This document shows, one piece after another, positions 9,846-20,470 of a stretch of 64,000 nt of DNA (positions are counted from its first letter, which is position 1; each line of letters begins with the position of its first letter). Both the position numbers and the translations under genes were made by a program. This DNA comes from Bubalus kerabau (taxonomy: Eukaryota; Chordata; Mammalia; Artiodactyla; Bovidae): contig NC_073639.1 of the NCBI RefSeq assembly GCF_029407905.1, positions 45,856,001-45,920,000 of the forward strand, written 5' to 3'. Under the pieces are notes generated by a model. That model was given only the letters and a program-made list of their open reading frames with translations, was not told the DNA's origin and made no database searches.

Positions 9846-11170
9846 AGGAAACCTTTCTTCCACAGTTATTCTACCAGACTCTTACTTCCCTAACTGAATC
9901 TGTGCTCAAGTTGCATGACTTTGGTTTCTTCTCACTGGAGTCATGCAGTTTTAATCCCATGATTTTTGGAAAATCATGGAAATAAAAAGCTGAATTTTCT
10001 TTTTTACTGGCAGGTTGTGTTAGGATATTTCATTATGTTTTGGTGTTTGTGTAGGAAACCTACACATGATGGACGAATACACCCTTCAAACCCAACTTGG
10101 CTCAGCAGGGCTCTGGGGAGCTAGGAGCTTTATTTACTGAACAGTTCTGAATGCTTCTGCCTGATGCATTGTTCTTGCCGACGCTTTGCCTTCCTTATCA
10201 TCTAGGGAAATGTGATTTGTTTTAAAGAAAGGATATATTAAAGTGACTGTTTAGTCACTGATACAAAGAAAGCCATTTCTGAGACCAGGGACCACCATTC
10301 AACTACCCAAGTGATCTGTAACCAGCTGTGCATGTTTCCTTCCTCCCTGGGGTAGAGGCCTGGGTGTTCTCTGCTTGCTTCTTTTGTTTCTATTGGACAA
10401 TTCTAGCTCTTGACTTGCCTTTGATTTTTATTTTGATGTGTATAAGTAAGCAAAAGACTTCCTATGTCTTTCCTTGTGTTCCTTCTCTGCATCACAGATA
10501 TTTATCTGTCATTTTTAGTAGGTTTTCTGTATTTTTAAATATGCAGATAAATATGTTCACTAAAATGAGAAGAAAAGCTAGACAAGAAAATAAATTTTTG
10601 TGAAGGCATTTAAAATAATTTGAAAGGCAGTATTGACAAGACTATATCCTAATGTGTAACTATTAATAGATAGATCACAAGATGATAGATGATGGATAGA
10701 TAGATAGGAATAGATAATTTATAGAAGCACCATTTGCTATCCCATTATTAAAATGACCAAAAATACAATGCAAAAATCAGCAACTAAAATAAGAGATACC
10801 AAATCTACCCAACACACACACACACACAAACAGTTGGGGTCACTATTACATTGTAAACACTCAGTAAGCTTTACAGAAATAGAAATAGATGTAAGTTATA
10901 TAAAAAATTTTTATTTGTTTTGGTACACAATTATCTAGTAATTCGCCCAAAGCAAATTGTTACTGAACATATTTATTTCACTTCTGTGTGAAATAACTTT
11001 CTCATCCAGCTGCAGGAAAGAAAACAATACAAACACTACAAATCTAGGGAAAGGAAGATAAAGGTTTGTCCAGCCTGTGTAAATGAGACTTAAATGTCCA
11101 ACTTGTGCACTACATTAAACTTGTGGATTTATTTAGTTTTTTGAGCTAGAGAATTCTAAAAGATAACTAA
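9846..11170. other. Unassigned AT-rich sequence with short microsatellites
   Basis: No interspersed repeat or exon was recognised. It contains a GATA-type microsatellite (separate entry) and a short CA run at 10812-10827. The open frames at 10328-10603 and 10753-10938 have low-complexity translations and no recognisable domain. Confidence 0.5.
10667..10720. repeat. Imperfect GATA microsatellite
   Basis: Interrupted GATA/GATG tetranucleotide units, with the cleanest run at about 10693-10708. The units are broken by point changes, so the tract is probably of low variability. Confidence 0.75.
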
Positions 11171-11171
11171 C

Positions 11172-11350
11172 TCCATGATTCTCAAAGTGTAGTTTCTAGG
11201 ATAGCAGCCAGAGCATCACCTGGGAAACTGTCACAAATGCACATTTTCAGGCCCAACACAAACACAATGAAACAAACACTGTAGATGTGGGGCCCAGAAA
11301 CTTCTATTTTATTAAGAAGTTCCCTGATGATTCCTGTACACATTTATGTT
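11172..11350 (+). mobile_element. MER5A-like non-autonomous hAT (Charlie) element
   Basis: Matches the MER5A layout: GATTCTCAAAGTGTAGTTTC at the start, AGCATCACCTGGGAAACTGT, ATGCACATTTTCAGGCCCAA, GTGGGGCCCAGAAACTTCTA, and a degraded right end (GATGATTCCTGTACACA). The terminal inverted repeat is decayed. This is an old mammalian cut-and-paste DNA transposon with no coding capacity. Confidence 0.8.
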
Positions 11351-12432
11351 CCATGTTTCTCTAGCCTGATTTTCTCTTTATCAAGGGAGAAAATTAAAAT
11401 CAAAGAGTTAACAGGATCATAAAGCAAGCTGAAAAGTTGTAGAACAAAAAGTTTAACAAGTAGTGGGCAAACCAGTATGCAGTTCCATCATGGCATAAAG
11501 GAAGCCATGCAATAATTACATGTTAAAAAATCATATTTAATATCTGTATTATTTCCACATTTAGGAATATATAGCATTTTTTAATAGCAACAGCAAATCA
11601 AAAATTAAATCCAATGAGTCAGGTCATATTGAATATTTATTTACTGAGGGTGACAAGATGTCCAGCATCTGATTAGATTCTGGTACTGATATCTTTCATA
11701 ATTATTAGAGAGGTTTGTTTCTGCCTTAGTTTCATCCTAATGTGAGTCTGAATTCAGGAGGTCTCAGTTTGCTTGACAGAAAGAATTCCAGTTGACACTC
11801 AGGTAAGAAACAGAAATGGCAATATGTACATTTTTGTGTCTTTGACTCTTATTCTCCATGCATTTTTTTTCCCCATTTGCCCCCCAAAATACCCAGATAA
11901 TGCAAACTTAAAAATGTTTGACTTCTTTAAATATTCATTTAATTTACCATCCCGACTTCAACCTTTCCGTCACTAAAAATTTTATTCTTTGTACTACAAA
12001 ATTAATACAGATTAAAAATTGAAAACCTAGAAAGCATAGAACAGATCAGAGGTAAATCATAAGTTTTTGTATGAAATACCTCTAGTTAATATGTGCTAAC
12101 AGAAAATGTATATGTGTTCATTTGTTTGCCAAAAAGCATGATGCAACAATTGTTTTGAAGCTTTTAGAAAAATTAACAAATTTTGAAATTTTCCATTTAA
12201 GTAGTTTTTTGAAGCCATAATTGCAATGTATATTTAATATTCCATAACATAAACATATGATAATTTACCAGTACCCTATTTTTAGATATTTAAGTCATTT
12301 CCAACTGCTCAACTATTATGCTTGATCCTGTGATGACAAACATTTTTACTGCATATATATAAAATTTTTACAGTTTATCTCTTATAATATTCTTAGCATA
12401 AAATTGAAAAAGTAAAATTAACCAAATTTATT
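11351..12432. other. AT-rich sequence with a possible degenerate ancient repeat
   Basis: The first 600 bases show nothing I recognise. From about 11960 to 12425 the order of phrases (TTGAAAACCTAGAAAGCATAG, then GCCATAATTGCAATGTATAT, then TTAAGTCATTTCCAACTGCT) resembles a very old mammalian interspersed repeat, but it is too diverged to assign a family. The open frame at 11773-11976 has no identifiable domain. Confidence 0.4.
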
Positions 12433-12441
12433 TAGAATGTT

Positions 12442-12721
12442 ACAGAGAAGCCAATGGCACCCCACTCCAGTACTTTTGCCTGGAAAATCCCATGGATGGA
12501 ACATCCTGGTAGACTGCAGTCCATGGGGTCGCTAAGAGTTGGACACAACTGAGCGACTTCACTTTCAATTTTCACTTTGGTGCATTGGAGAAGGAAATGG
12601 CAATCCACTCCATTGTTCTTGCCTGGAGAATCCCAGAGACGGGGGAGCCTGGTGGGCTACCGTCTATGGGGTTGCACAGAGTTGGACACAACTGAAGTAA
12701 CTTAGCAGCAGTAGCAGCATC
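12442..12721 (+). mobile_element. BOV-A2 SINE with 9-base TSD
   Basis: Dimeric BOV-A2 in sense orientation with a CAGCAGTAGCAG tail. TAGAATGTT occurs at 12433-12441 and 12722-12730. It carries more substitutions than most copies here (for example GAACATCCTGGTAGACT in the left monomer), so it is an older insertion. Confidence 0.92.
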
Positions 12722-12753
12722 TAGAATGTTGGTATATATTTCAAACTTACTTT

Positions 12754-13226
12754 TGTTAGGTAGTTAGAATAGGAAACGAGTCCAAAATGGTGGTAGCTAA
12801 AAGACAAGGAAGGGAAAAGCCCACGAAAATAGAACAAAGGAAGGTCAAAGGAAGGTCTGAGGACCTGGGTGAGGACCTCAGGTAGAACAAACAGCACTCC
12901 TGGCTAGCTCAATTTACATAGGGCAGGCCCAGGGGGGAGGGGAAAAAAAATATAAAAAGAGGAGCCAAAGGGCCAGGGCTCTCTCTTCTCTTCTAGTCTT
13001 TGGGTCCGCATTCCCTCACACCTCAAGGATGTATTTTCCTGCTATTTTCTAAATAAAACTGAGCTGTAACACTAATCTGTCTAAGAGCTATGCCACGGTC
13101 TCTTCGAGACCCGAGAGCTATAGCACAATCTGTCCAAGAGTTGTGACATGCTGAGGGCTTTAATGTCTGTCACTTCAAATCTTTGTTGTGATGAGATAGA
13201 ACCGAGAAGATTACACTCGCCTGACA
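12754..13226 (+). mobile_element. Solo LTR of a class I (gamma-like) endogenous retrovirus
   Basis: A 473-base LTR beginning TGTTAG and ending CTGACA, with a 4-base target duplication CTTT at 12750-12753 and 13227-13230. It has a TATA box (TATAAAAAGA, 12951-12960) and a polyadenylation signal AATAAA at 13052-13057, giving a U3-R-U5 order on the plus strand. The U5 region holds a degenerate threefold repeat of a GAGCTRT...CACGGTCT-type unit (13065-13160). No internal retroviral sequence is adjacent, so it arose by LTR-LTR recombination. The 4-base duplication suits class I ERVs. The family (similar to bovine BTLTR1-type LTRs) is assigned from memory. Confidence 0.88.
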
Positions 13227-13325
13227 CTTTACTTCTCTAAAAGTGTGTAATATTTACCTTCAGCAAGTATGTTTTAAAACTGTTACTTTTTAAAATATTT
13301 TTAGCAGTTTTATAGAGCAAATAAT

Positions 13326-13594
13326 TGGAGAAAGCAATGGCACCCCACTCCAGTACTCTTGCCTGGAAAATCCCATGGATGGAGGAGCCTGGTGGGCTGC
13401 AGTCCATGGGGTCGCTAAGAGTCGGCACGACTGAGCGACTTCAGTTTCACTTTTCACTTTCATGCACTGGAGAAGGAAATGGCAACCCACTCCAGTGTTC
13501 TTGCCTGGAGAATCCCAGGAACGGCGGAATCTTGTGGGCTGCCGTCAATGGGGTCGCACAGAGTCAGACGTGACTGAAGCGACTTAGCAGCAGC
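13326..13594 (+). mobile_element. BOV-A2 SINE with 12-base TSD
   Basis: Sense dimeric BOV-A2 close to consensus, ending in a short CAGCAGC tail. The direct repeat AGAGCAAATAAT sits at about 13314-13325 and 13595-13606. It lies only 100 bases right of the solo LTR. Confidence 0.94.
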
Positions 13595-13606
13595 AGAGCA
13601 AATAAT

Positions 13607-14200
13607 AACATTGTTTTTCTGTTTCACTAATTGTTACTACTATAGTGGATTAACATTCTTAAATAATTATTGGCCATTTGCATTTCCTGTTCAAGTACAT
13701 TATACATGTTTCTTATTGATATGCAAAAATCTCTCCAAATGCTAAATACTTTGCATTTCTGTCGTAATAATCATTTTTTATATTTTGGAAAAAAACAGTT
13801 AAAAAGCATTTCATTAAAAAAAAAAAGCACCACATAATTTTATTTGCATTCTTCCTTTCTCAAATGTAAAAAATCTATTTTCCTCTCCCACTACTACAAA
13901 GGTGCTCTTGCAAAGAATATATTCACAGTCAAAGCACATCTCACTCCTCCTGCTGCCCCTAGATAACACCTTAAAATTCTTCTACTTCTATTTCCCTGGT
14001 TCTACTTCAATGGATTAAACTATCTCTCATTTCCTCACTGGCTCATCTTCCTTTGGAGAGGAGGCATGTTCTTGAATCTTGAAAAGAAAGGTTCTTCAGA
14101 GTCTTTCCCTTGCCTCTATGCTATTGGGTCAATATATTCAAGAGGGAGATCCATACTTGGAATAATTTAGCTCTGTCAGAAACCTCCAAGTCTACCAGCA
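13607..14200. other. Unassigned sequence
   Basis: No repeat, exon or RNA gene was recognised. The interval is AT-rich at the left and more mixed from 13900. Confidence 0.45.
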
Positions 14201-14211
14201 TCTCCTCACTT

Positions 14212-14348
14212 GCTGCTGCTGCTGCTGCTGTGTCGCTTTAGTCGTGTCCGACTCTGTGTGACCCCATAGACGGCAGCCCACCAGGCTCCCCGTCCCTGGG
14301 ATTCTCCAGGCAAGAACACTGGAGTGGGTTGCCATTTCCTTCTCCAAT
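14212..14348 (-). mobile_element. BOV-A2 SINE, single monomer, antisense, 11-base TSD
   Basis: Only the 3' monomer and the CAGCAG tail (seen as TGCTGCTGCTGCTG on plus) are present, a 5' truncated insertion. TCTCCTCACTT flanks it at 14201-14211 and 14349-14359. The CTG run at its left end is the SINE tail, not an independent triplet repeat. Confidence 0.92.
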
Positions 14349-14359
14349 TCTCCTCACTT

Positions 14360-14733
14360 AGCAGTTTCCAAATTAAAAATATAATAATTGAAGTGTCAGT
14401 TACAAATTGGCACTTGCCATTGGCACTTGTCATCTACCTCTACAAGGATTAAATCATGTGCTCCTACAGCTGCGGATTTTCAAATCCCCCTGAAAGGAGT
14501 TCTGGGTGGAGAGCAGAAACAAGGCACTCTGTGCTGGATGGGTGGGGTGGGGAGGGGACTGACAGAACAGGTCTTCAGACAGATATTTTCAGGAGTTGAT
14601 TTTATGAGCCCAATTCTTGTATCTCTGCATATCTAGAAAAGCACTAAAATCCTTCATGATGATGACTGTTCCTTGTGACCAGCAGAAACCTTCTGGAAAA
14701 ATGCATGCTTGATTACATGTACTTCCTTCTTTA

Positions 14734-14734
<1 letters not shown>
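14360..14734. other. Unassigned sequence
   Basis: No repeat family was recognised. It contains a short G-rich stretch near 14540-14560 and no convincing exon. Confidence 0.4.
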
Positions 14735-14735
<1 letters not shown>

Positions 14736-14778
<43 letters not shown>

Positions 14779-14820
14779 TTACATATATATACTTATATAT
14801 ATATACTCACATATATACTT
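14736..14820. repeat. AT dinucleotide microsatellite with interruptions
   Basis: A pure TA run at about 14736-14774 is followed by shorter TA blocks separated by CACTTA/CTTA/CTCACA spacers. The length and purity of the first block suggest a polymorphic site. Confidence 0.9.
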
Positions 14821-14821
14821 A

Positions 14822-17054
14822 CCTTCCCCCCTACCTCTTTGGAGCAGTTTCTCTAAAGTGCTGTCTCCCACAGTATAGTCTTCATCTTGCCCTAAATAAA
14901 AGTTCACTAGCAACTTTCACATTGTGCATTTTTTTAAGTCCACAGAAACCAATGACACTTAGCATTTAGACACACCAGTTTAACTTTATTCTTACACATT
15001 TTTTCCTCCTCTTTTCCCATAGCAAAAGAAAATCCCAACTGCTTTTCTTGGTTAAGGCATCTCTTAGGGCAACTGAGAATTGCTTAAAATAAACAAATGA
15101 AAGGAAATAACACAAAATAACACCACCAACAAATTTCATCAAGAAGCAGATGGCTACTACAATTAACTATGAATTAACACTCACTGCTTCAATTCAGCCC
15201 CAAGTATAGCAATTGTGAATTTTTCCACAAAAATATGTTCTATATTCTGTCTCCCTTTCTCTTCACAATAAGTCTTAATAACTCAGATACTCAGGAAACG
15301 GATCACAAGAGTCCAAATTCTCATGTATTAATTCTCTGGCTCTAAAGCCAAAATTACATGACATGATATCAGGGTCTATTTCAGAGCTGTAGCAAAAGTG
15401 GAGATAGAAACACAAAAAAGTTATTGTACTTTTGAGACAAATGTATTTCAAAGCTAATGAGAAGGGAATATATCCTTTTAAAATTAATTTTTACTTGAGT
15501 ATAATTGCTTTACAATGTTGTATTATATATTCTTTTTAATATAACTGATATTCTCAGCCCAGTTTCATGATCTGAACACTACTGAAAATTTTAAAACTAC
15601 CTCTCAGAGTTGCAGTGAAAATTAAAGTTCATATTAGTTGCCTGGAAATAGTAAGAATTTAATTTTTAGAACACTATGTTTACATTTTCCCCTTCACCAT
15701 TTAAAAAATGACATCTATGTTAATTTTATTAATGTAGTAACTTCCCCAATTCTCATTTACTCAACTTACCTAAACATTGGAAACAGAAAGAAGATATTAC
15801 CTGGTGATTTCCACAGCATCTGCTGAGCCTTATTGACATGTCAATTTGACATGTCAATTCAAAAAATCTATCAAGGCAGAATTTAACGTGTAGATTTTTG
15901 TCTGTTCAATATGCAAACAATTTCTTTCTGGTGAAACTGATTATTCCAGACATTACAGTTGATGTTCCTATCAGATATTAGTCAGTTTTATATCTAAACC
16001 AGGACTCCCAACATTCATTTATCAACAAACACCTAATTATCAATGCTCACTGGTCATAATATCTTTTTTATAATTAATAAGCCAAATAAAAATTTTGATG
16101 AGTTCATTTTATTTTTACTTGAGTCATGATTTTACTTTTTTGAAAACTACGCTTGAATCAACTGCAATTTAGTGCAATATTCACAGTATTATTGTAAAGT
16201 AAGAACATTTGTCTTTGTCCATTGAAAAATGTGAGACTCATACATAATGAATAAATAGCTCAAAGTCACACAGCTACCTAGAAATACAACTTTTGACAAT
16301 GTTCATACTTCTCAAATTAGGCCAAATGGCCACGTTTGGCTGAAGTTCTACAAACTTGGGAATAAATTAAAATAGCAAGGCCTTCCAGTATTATTAATCA
16401 CATTTGTGAGAAAATATGGAATTTCTGTTGTAAATTTTATACTATAAAGTATGTCTGTGCTAAACCAAAAATGAAAGAATTTTTGTGGTTACTCATGAAA
16501 TACATTTGTTTTGAGCTGAATTTCCTACCTTTAGGGTATCCTCTGCTGTTGAGGTACACTGGTTTTATATATATACATGAAGAAGCACTCTTAAGTTAAG
16601 GGGTTCTGTCCATGCATATTATTCAATACATAATGAAACATTATTGTGGAATTTGGTGGTCCAGGTTATTTTAGTTTCAAGTCTGAAGTTATGATTCATA
16701 TCAAAATGGTAACATGCAGGCTTAGCAGACTGACTAGTTTATTGCAAATTTATGGCTCAGTTGAACCATATCATGTAGTTGCTGGTTAAGTAGCCTTTGT
16801 CAAATGAACAGAACATATATTATAAATATAGAGAAGCATAATAAGTATATACATAAGTGTGAATAGTGTCTACCATAATGAACCCAAATTCTGCTATTTA
16901 ATAATTTTTAATAAATAATTTACATATGTATTTTATTTCTCCCTAAGAAAATAGAAAGCATAGCTTTTCTCCATCTATATATTTGTTCATTTAGTATTAA
17001 TTCAAGTAAAGAGGTCTGTGTATTTTATTTAAATACTGGACTGTCTTTCTCTAG
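14822..17054. other. AT-rich sequence, largely unassigned
   Basis: This 2.2 kb has no young repeats. A short segment at about 15480-15525 (ACTTGAGTATAATTGCTTTAC) resembles a scrap of antisense L1 3' UTR, and GCTCAAAGTCACACAGCTAC at about 16258-16277 resembles the core of an antisense MIR; both are weak. The direct repeat TTGACATGTCAATTTGACATG at 15833-15857 is local. No exon was recognised. Confidence 0.4.
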
Positions 17055-17208
17055 TGTGCTCAGTCACTCCATCATGTCCAACTCTTTGCAACCTCATGGA
17101 CTATAGCCTGCCAGGCTCCTCTGTCCTTGAGATTTTCCAGGCAAGAATACAGGAGTGGGTTGCCACTTCCTTCTCCAGGCACTCTGCCTGACCCAGGGTT
17201 TGAACCTA
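17055..17208 (-). mobile_element. Bov-tA SINE, antisense, 5' truncated
   Basis: Antisense Bov-tA body (GCCAGGCTCCTCTGTCCTTG, CAAGAATACAGGAGTGGGTT) ending at the B-box region (GACCCAGGGTTTGAACC). The remaining tRNA-like head is missing. No TSD was seen. Confidence 0.8.
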
Positions 17209-17829
17209 CGAGAGGCTGATTAGAGAGATAAACCTGGGGTAGAGAGAATCAAATAGTAGAGAAAAGGATGAATAATTGAAAAGTCAATTAATGCATATGA
17301 TGGCAAAAAGAGAAGAAAAATAGAGCAGAAAGCAGGTGAAATGAATAGAAAAATTAGCAAACAGTTCTAACCCAACCTTAGGAATAATTATAACAAACTT
17401 GCTTAAACACTCAAAGTAAAAACCAGGGACTGTCATAGGTAATTGTTAAGACCAAACTATATGTTACAAGAAACTCATCCTAATTGTGTGTCAAGATGAG
17501 ATCAAAGCAAATCGGTTGAAAAAGTCTGTTATAAAGCACTAAAGTTCCTCAAGATCACTTGCCTGTGACAAGATCTACTGTGTGTTCCAGCACCGGGGCC
17601 TCATGGCCATCGAAGCTCAGGAAACAGGACCAGTGCTGATGTTCTGGTCATTGCCGTTGTGGTGAGTGACACGGAATCTTGTCTCCCGCCCACGAGTCTC
17701 CTGTTTTTTGCCAGGAACTAGGAAACTGTGGCAGGCTGACTCGTTGGCTTGCAAGAAAGGAACAAGTAGGATAAAATGTGTGCCTGTATCCTATTTGTAA
17801 CTATTTGCAGGAGTGCTTCAAATCCTCCG
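17209..17829. other. Unassigned sequence with a GC-richer island at 17570-17720
   Basis: The first half is AT-rich and unrecognised. At 17570-17720 the sequence becomes GC-richer and holds several CpGs and a TGGTGAGTGAC donor-like string, but no open frame with recognisable protein character. It could be part of an old LTR or a chance island. Confidence 0.35.
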
Positions 17830-18035
17830 TTCTTTTGACAGGATCTTCTTCCAGTCTTCACATAATATCATGTTTCTCCCTATGACTAAGTTTTTCCACA
17901 GGCTGCTTGAGTGTCCTCACAGCCTGCTATCTGGTTTCCCTTGGGGAGAAAGATCTGGAGAGATACGAAGACAAGCAGAAACTAACCTTCTTGTTACCTA
18001 ACCTCAGAAGTCATATAGCATAATTCTACAGCTTT
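17830..18035 (+). repeat. Old interspersed repeat, left part (hosts the L1 insertion)
   Basis: The text from about 17850, through CACAGCCTGCTATCTGGTTT, CTCAGAAGTCATATAGCATA and across the L1 insertion to GTTAGTAAATTCAACCCACA and TTGTCAAAGAATTTCTGGAC (18994-19085), is collinear with a common mammalian interspersed repeat whose family name I cannot fix. Its continuity across the L1 shows the pre-insertion locus. Confidence 0.5.
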
Positions 18036-18051
18036 TTTCTTTTTTTTTTAC

Positions 18052-18203
18052 AGAAAAATATTTATCCAATCTTTATTTATACCAGAAAACAAGTGCTCAT
18101 GTATGTCAGCACAGAAAATTTAAAAAGGAAGATAATAGGTACTGCTTTTCTAACACCAGGGTTTTTTTGTTTTTTTGTTTTTTAATCTCTCAAATGAGCT
18201 TTT
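18052..18203 (-). other. Non-L1 segment carried downstream of the L1 (3' transduction candidate)
   Basis: On the minus strand this stretch follows the L1 A-rich end and contains AATAAA (complement of 18072-18077) about 20 bases before the terminal poly(A). It lies inside the TSDs, so it arrived with the L1. The likely explanation is read-through of the source element's own signal into flanking DNA, with polyadenylation at the flanking AATAAA. It is split by an internal A-rich tract at 18162-18184 that separates a 20-base piece from a 110-base piece. The source locus is unknown. Confidence 0.8.
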
Positions 18204-18539
18204 ATTTTTTTTTAATTTTATTTTATTTTTAAATTTTACAATATTGTATTAGTTTTGCCAAATATCGAAATGAATCCACCACAGGTATACATGTGTTCCT
18301 CATCCTAAACCCTCCTCCCTCCTCCCTCCCCATACCATCCCTCTGGGTCGTCCCAGTGCACCAGCCCCAAGCATCCAGTATCGTGCATTGAACCTGGACT
18401 GACAATTTGTTTCATACATGATATTATACATGTTTCAATGCCATTCTCCCAAATCTTCCTACCCTCTCCCTCTCCAACAGAGTCCATAAGACTATTCTAT
18501 ACATCAGTGTCTCTTTTGCTGTCTCGTACATAGGACCAT

Positions 18540-18979
18540 TTCACGCCAGCCAGAATGGCTGCGATCCAAAAGTCTACAAGCAATAAATGCTGGAGAGGGT
18601 GTGGAGAAAAGAGAACCCTCTTACACTGTCGATGGGAATGCAAACTAGTACAGCCACTATGGAGACCAGTGTGGAGATTCCTTAAAAAACTGGAAATAGA
18701 ACTGCCTTATGATCCAGCAATCCCACTGCTGGGCATACACACTGAGGAAACCAGAAGGGAAAGAGACACGTGTACCCCAATGTTCATCGCAGCATTGTTT
18801 ATAATAGCCAGGACATGGAAGCAACCTAGATGTCCATCAGCAGATGAATGGATAAGAAAGCAGTGGTACATATACACAATGGAGTGCTACTCAGCCATTA
18901 AAAAGAATACATTTGAATCAGTTCTAATGAGGTGGATGAAACTGGAGCCTATTATACAGAGTGAAGTAAGCCAGAAAGA
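18540..18979 (+). pseudogene. L1 ORF2 C-terminal segment in the inverted part
   Basis: The inverted half keeps an open frame for the last roughly 145 residues of ORF2 (frame of 18555-19010). It includes the C-terminal cysteine motif C-X3-C-X7-H-X4-C at about residues 12-29 and the downstream D-P-A-I-P-L-L-G-I and Y-T-M-E-C-Y-S-A-I segments. There is no start, no endonuclease and no reverse transcriptase, so it is a fragment. Its intact frame indicates a young insertion. Confidence 0.85.
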
Positions 18980-18993
18980 AATTCTACAGCTTT

Positions 18994-19085
18994 CATTAAA
19001 ATCTGGTTAGTAAATTCAACCCACACTGAGGTAGAGGAATTAAGCATCCCCATTTGAAGGGCAGATTGTCAAAGAATTTCTGGAC
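18994..19085 (+). repeat. Old interspersed repeat, right part
   Basis: Continuation of the repeat interrupted by the twin-primed L1, ending near TCTGGACATATTTTAAAG. See the left part at 17830-18035. Confidence 0.5.
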
Positions 19086-19094
19086 ATATTTTAA

Positions 19095-19290
19095 AGTCTA
19101 CAAGTACTGTGATTTCACTTATATCAAGTTCTAGAAAGGCAAAAATTTTATGGCAGAAAACTGACCAGAGGTGGCCAATGACCAAGGGTGGGAAAAAGCA
19201 ATTGATTGTTAAAATACACAAGGAAAGTTTGTGAGGGACGAGGAAGTTCTATATCATGATTTTGATACTAATTGGGAGGACTGCTGTGGA
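19095..19290 (+). mobile_element. L1M-type 3' UTR fragment, sense
   Basis: Phrases such as TGATTTCACTTATATCAAGT, TTCTAGAAAGGCAAAAATTT, GACCAGAGGTGGCCAATGAC and AAGTTCTATATCATGATTTT follow the order of an old L1M 3' UTR. A likely distal piece of the same UTR (GTAAAATTATACCTCTATAA) appears at about 19835-19865, with unassigned DNA between. Confidence 0.6.
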
Positions 19291-19471
19291 GATGACAGGC
19301 ATGTTTTGCAATCAATGAAAGGATTTCTGCTGTTGTTGCTTATGAACCAGGTAAATGTCTCTTGAATATTTTTTGAATGTTACTTTTCTTCTTAGCATTT
19401 TCTAAGTATTTCTCCATTGCCTTTAGATTCTGGTCTTCATTTAAAAGCCTGATATAGTGATTATTTGCATT

Positions 19472-19507
<36 letters not shown>

Positions 19508-20458
19508 GTTCTTTTGGCGCATACTTTTCTTGTACAGTGTGAGGAATTATTTGGTTAATGCCTTCTATTCTTGGAGGCTTTCTTTGGTAGTTTTGGGGGA
19601 CTTTTGAGCCTTTAAATTGTCTTTCAAATCTGAAACATTTTCTTCTATCTTTAAGGAGGAACTCTAAACTCTAGTTCTCTCAGAGATGTCTACTAGAGCT
19701 TAAATTTTCATATTCTCTTGGCTATTGTATATTCTCAGATGCATTCTCCTTACTTCTGTGCTATATATAATTATTTTTATGTAAATTAGACAATTAATAA
19801 AATCATGTGCTTGAAGTTGATGAGTTTTAGCATGTAAAATTATACCTCTATAAATGTCATAAACATTTGAAGAGAAAACTCATGGCACTCATGAAATATC
19901 TGTTATACATGTGGAATTGTAGTGTCCTGACAGAAGCGATGGAAACCTCTGAGGAAGAGTGACAGCACAATCGGCAGCTTCAGTAAGATCAGAGGGAAAC
20001 AGTAATACCCTACATAAAGCTGAATCCAGCACACATTCCTAGCCTAGCTTCCCTACATTAAAGGGCTAAAACAAGGCTCTGTAGGCGTCATGTTTGTTTT
20101 TCTTCACTGTCTCTTCTGTGGGATGAGGAGAGTACAATGCACCCAGCACTGATGCAATGTCTTTGGCAATCACGGAAATTATGCACAAACATCAGGCAGT
20201 GCTCTTGTCCTTTGGCAGCAGGGATTGTTAGCAAGCGCTACTATCCCTCACTTGGCACCTGGGGAAAATGGCAGCATGGGAGGAAATGCCACAGGAAGCC
20301 ACAGCAAGAATATGGGCATGTCATGCAGAGGCAAGGAGAAACAGCTCGCAGAGCACAACAGAGACCTATGGTGATCTGGGTGTGTCAGGAAATGTTCAAG
20401 GTCAATTCAGAGAAAAGGGACACTGTTTCAGTCTAACTGATATGAACTTGGAAATACT
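19291..20458. other. Mostly unassigned sequence with a TA microsatellite
   Basis: Includes a pure TA run at 19473-19502 and a possible L1M tail near 19835-19865. The rest, including the GC-richer 19920-20450, matched nothing I recognise. The overlapping open frames at 20137-20489 show no domain and no codon bias. Confidence 0.4.
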
Positions 20459-20470
20459 AATTATTGGTAG

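Larger units (their letters stand above)
18036..18979 (-). mobile_element. Young L1 insertion with 5' inversion (twin priming) and extra 3' sequence
   Basis: The insertion is bounded by the 14-base direct repeat AATTCTACAGCTTT (18022-18035 and 18980-18993). Reading the minus strand from the right: an inverted ORF2 segment (18533-18979, sense on plus), then the L1 3' UTR in normal orientation (18205-18532), an A-rich tract, about 150 bases of non-L1 sequence, then a terminal poly(A) (18036-18050 on plus as T). The two L1 parts are not contiguous; a short stretch of the 3' UTR start is missing at the inversion point. This is the standard product of twin-primed target-primed reverse transcription. 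Confidence 0.92.

Noticed and set aside
14212..14226. CTG/CAG triplet runs (also near 20471, 26947, 41583, 7200) as triplet-expansion loci
   Set aside because: Each is the CAGCAG tail of a BOV-A2 SINE.
17570..17720. GC-richer island with a GTGAGT donor-like string as an exon
   Set aside because: No sustained frame and no acceptor; possibly part of an old repeat.
18555..19010. 151-residue open frame with a cysteine-rich motif, at first suggestive of a zinc-finger gene
   Set aside because: It is the C-terminal part of L1 ORF2 in the inverted half of a young L1 insertion; the last residues run into the flanking target duplication.
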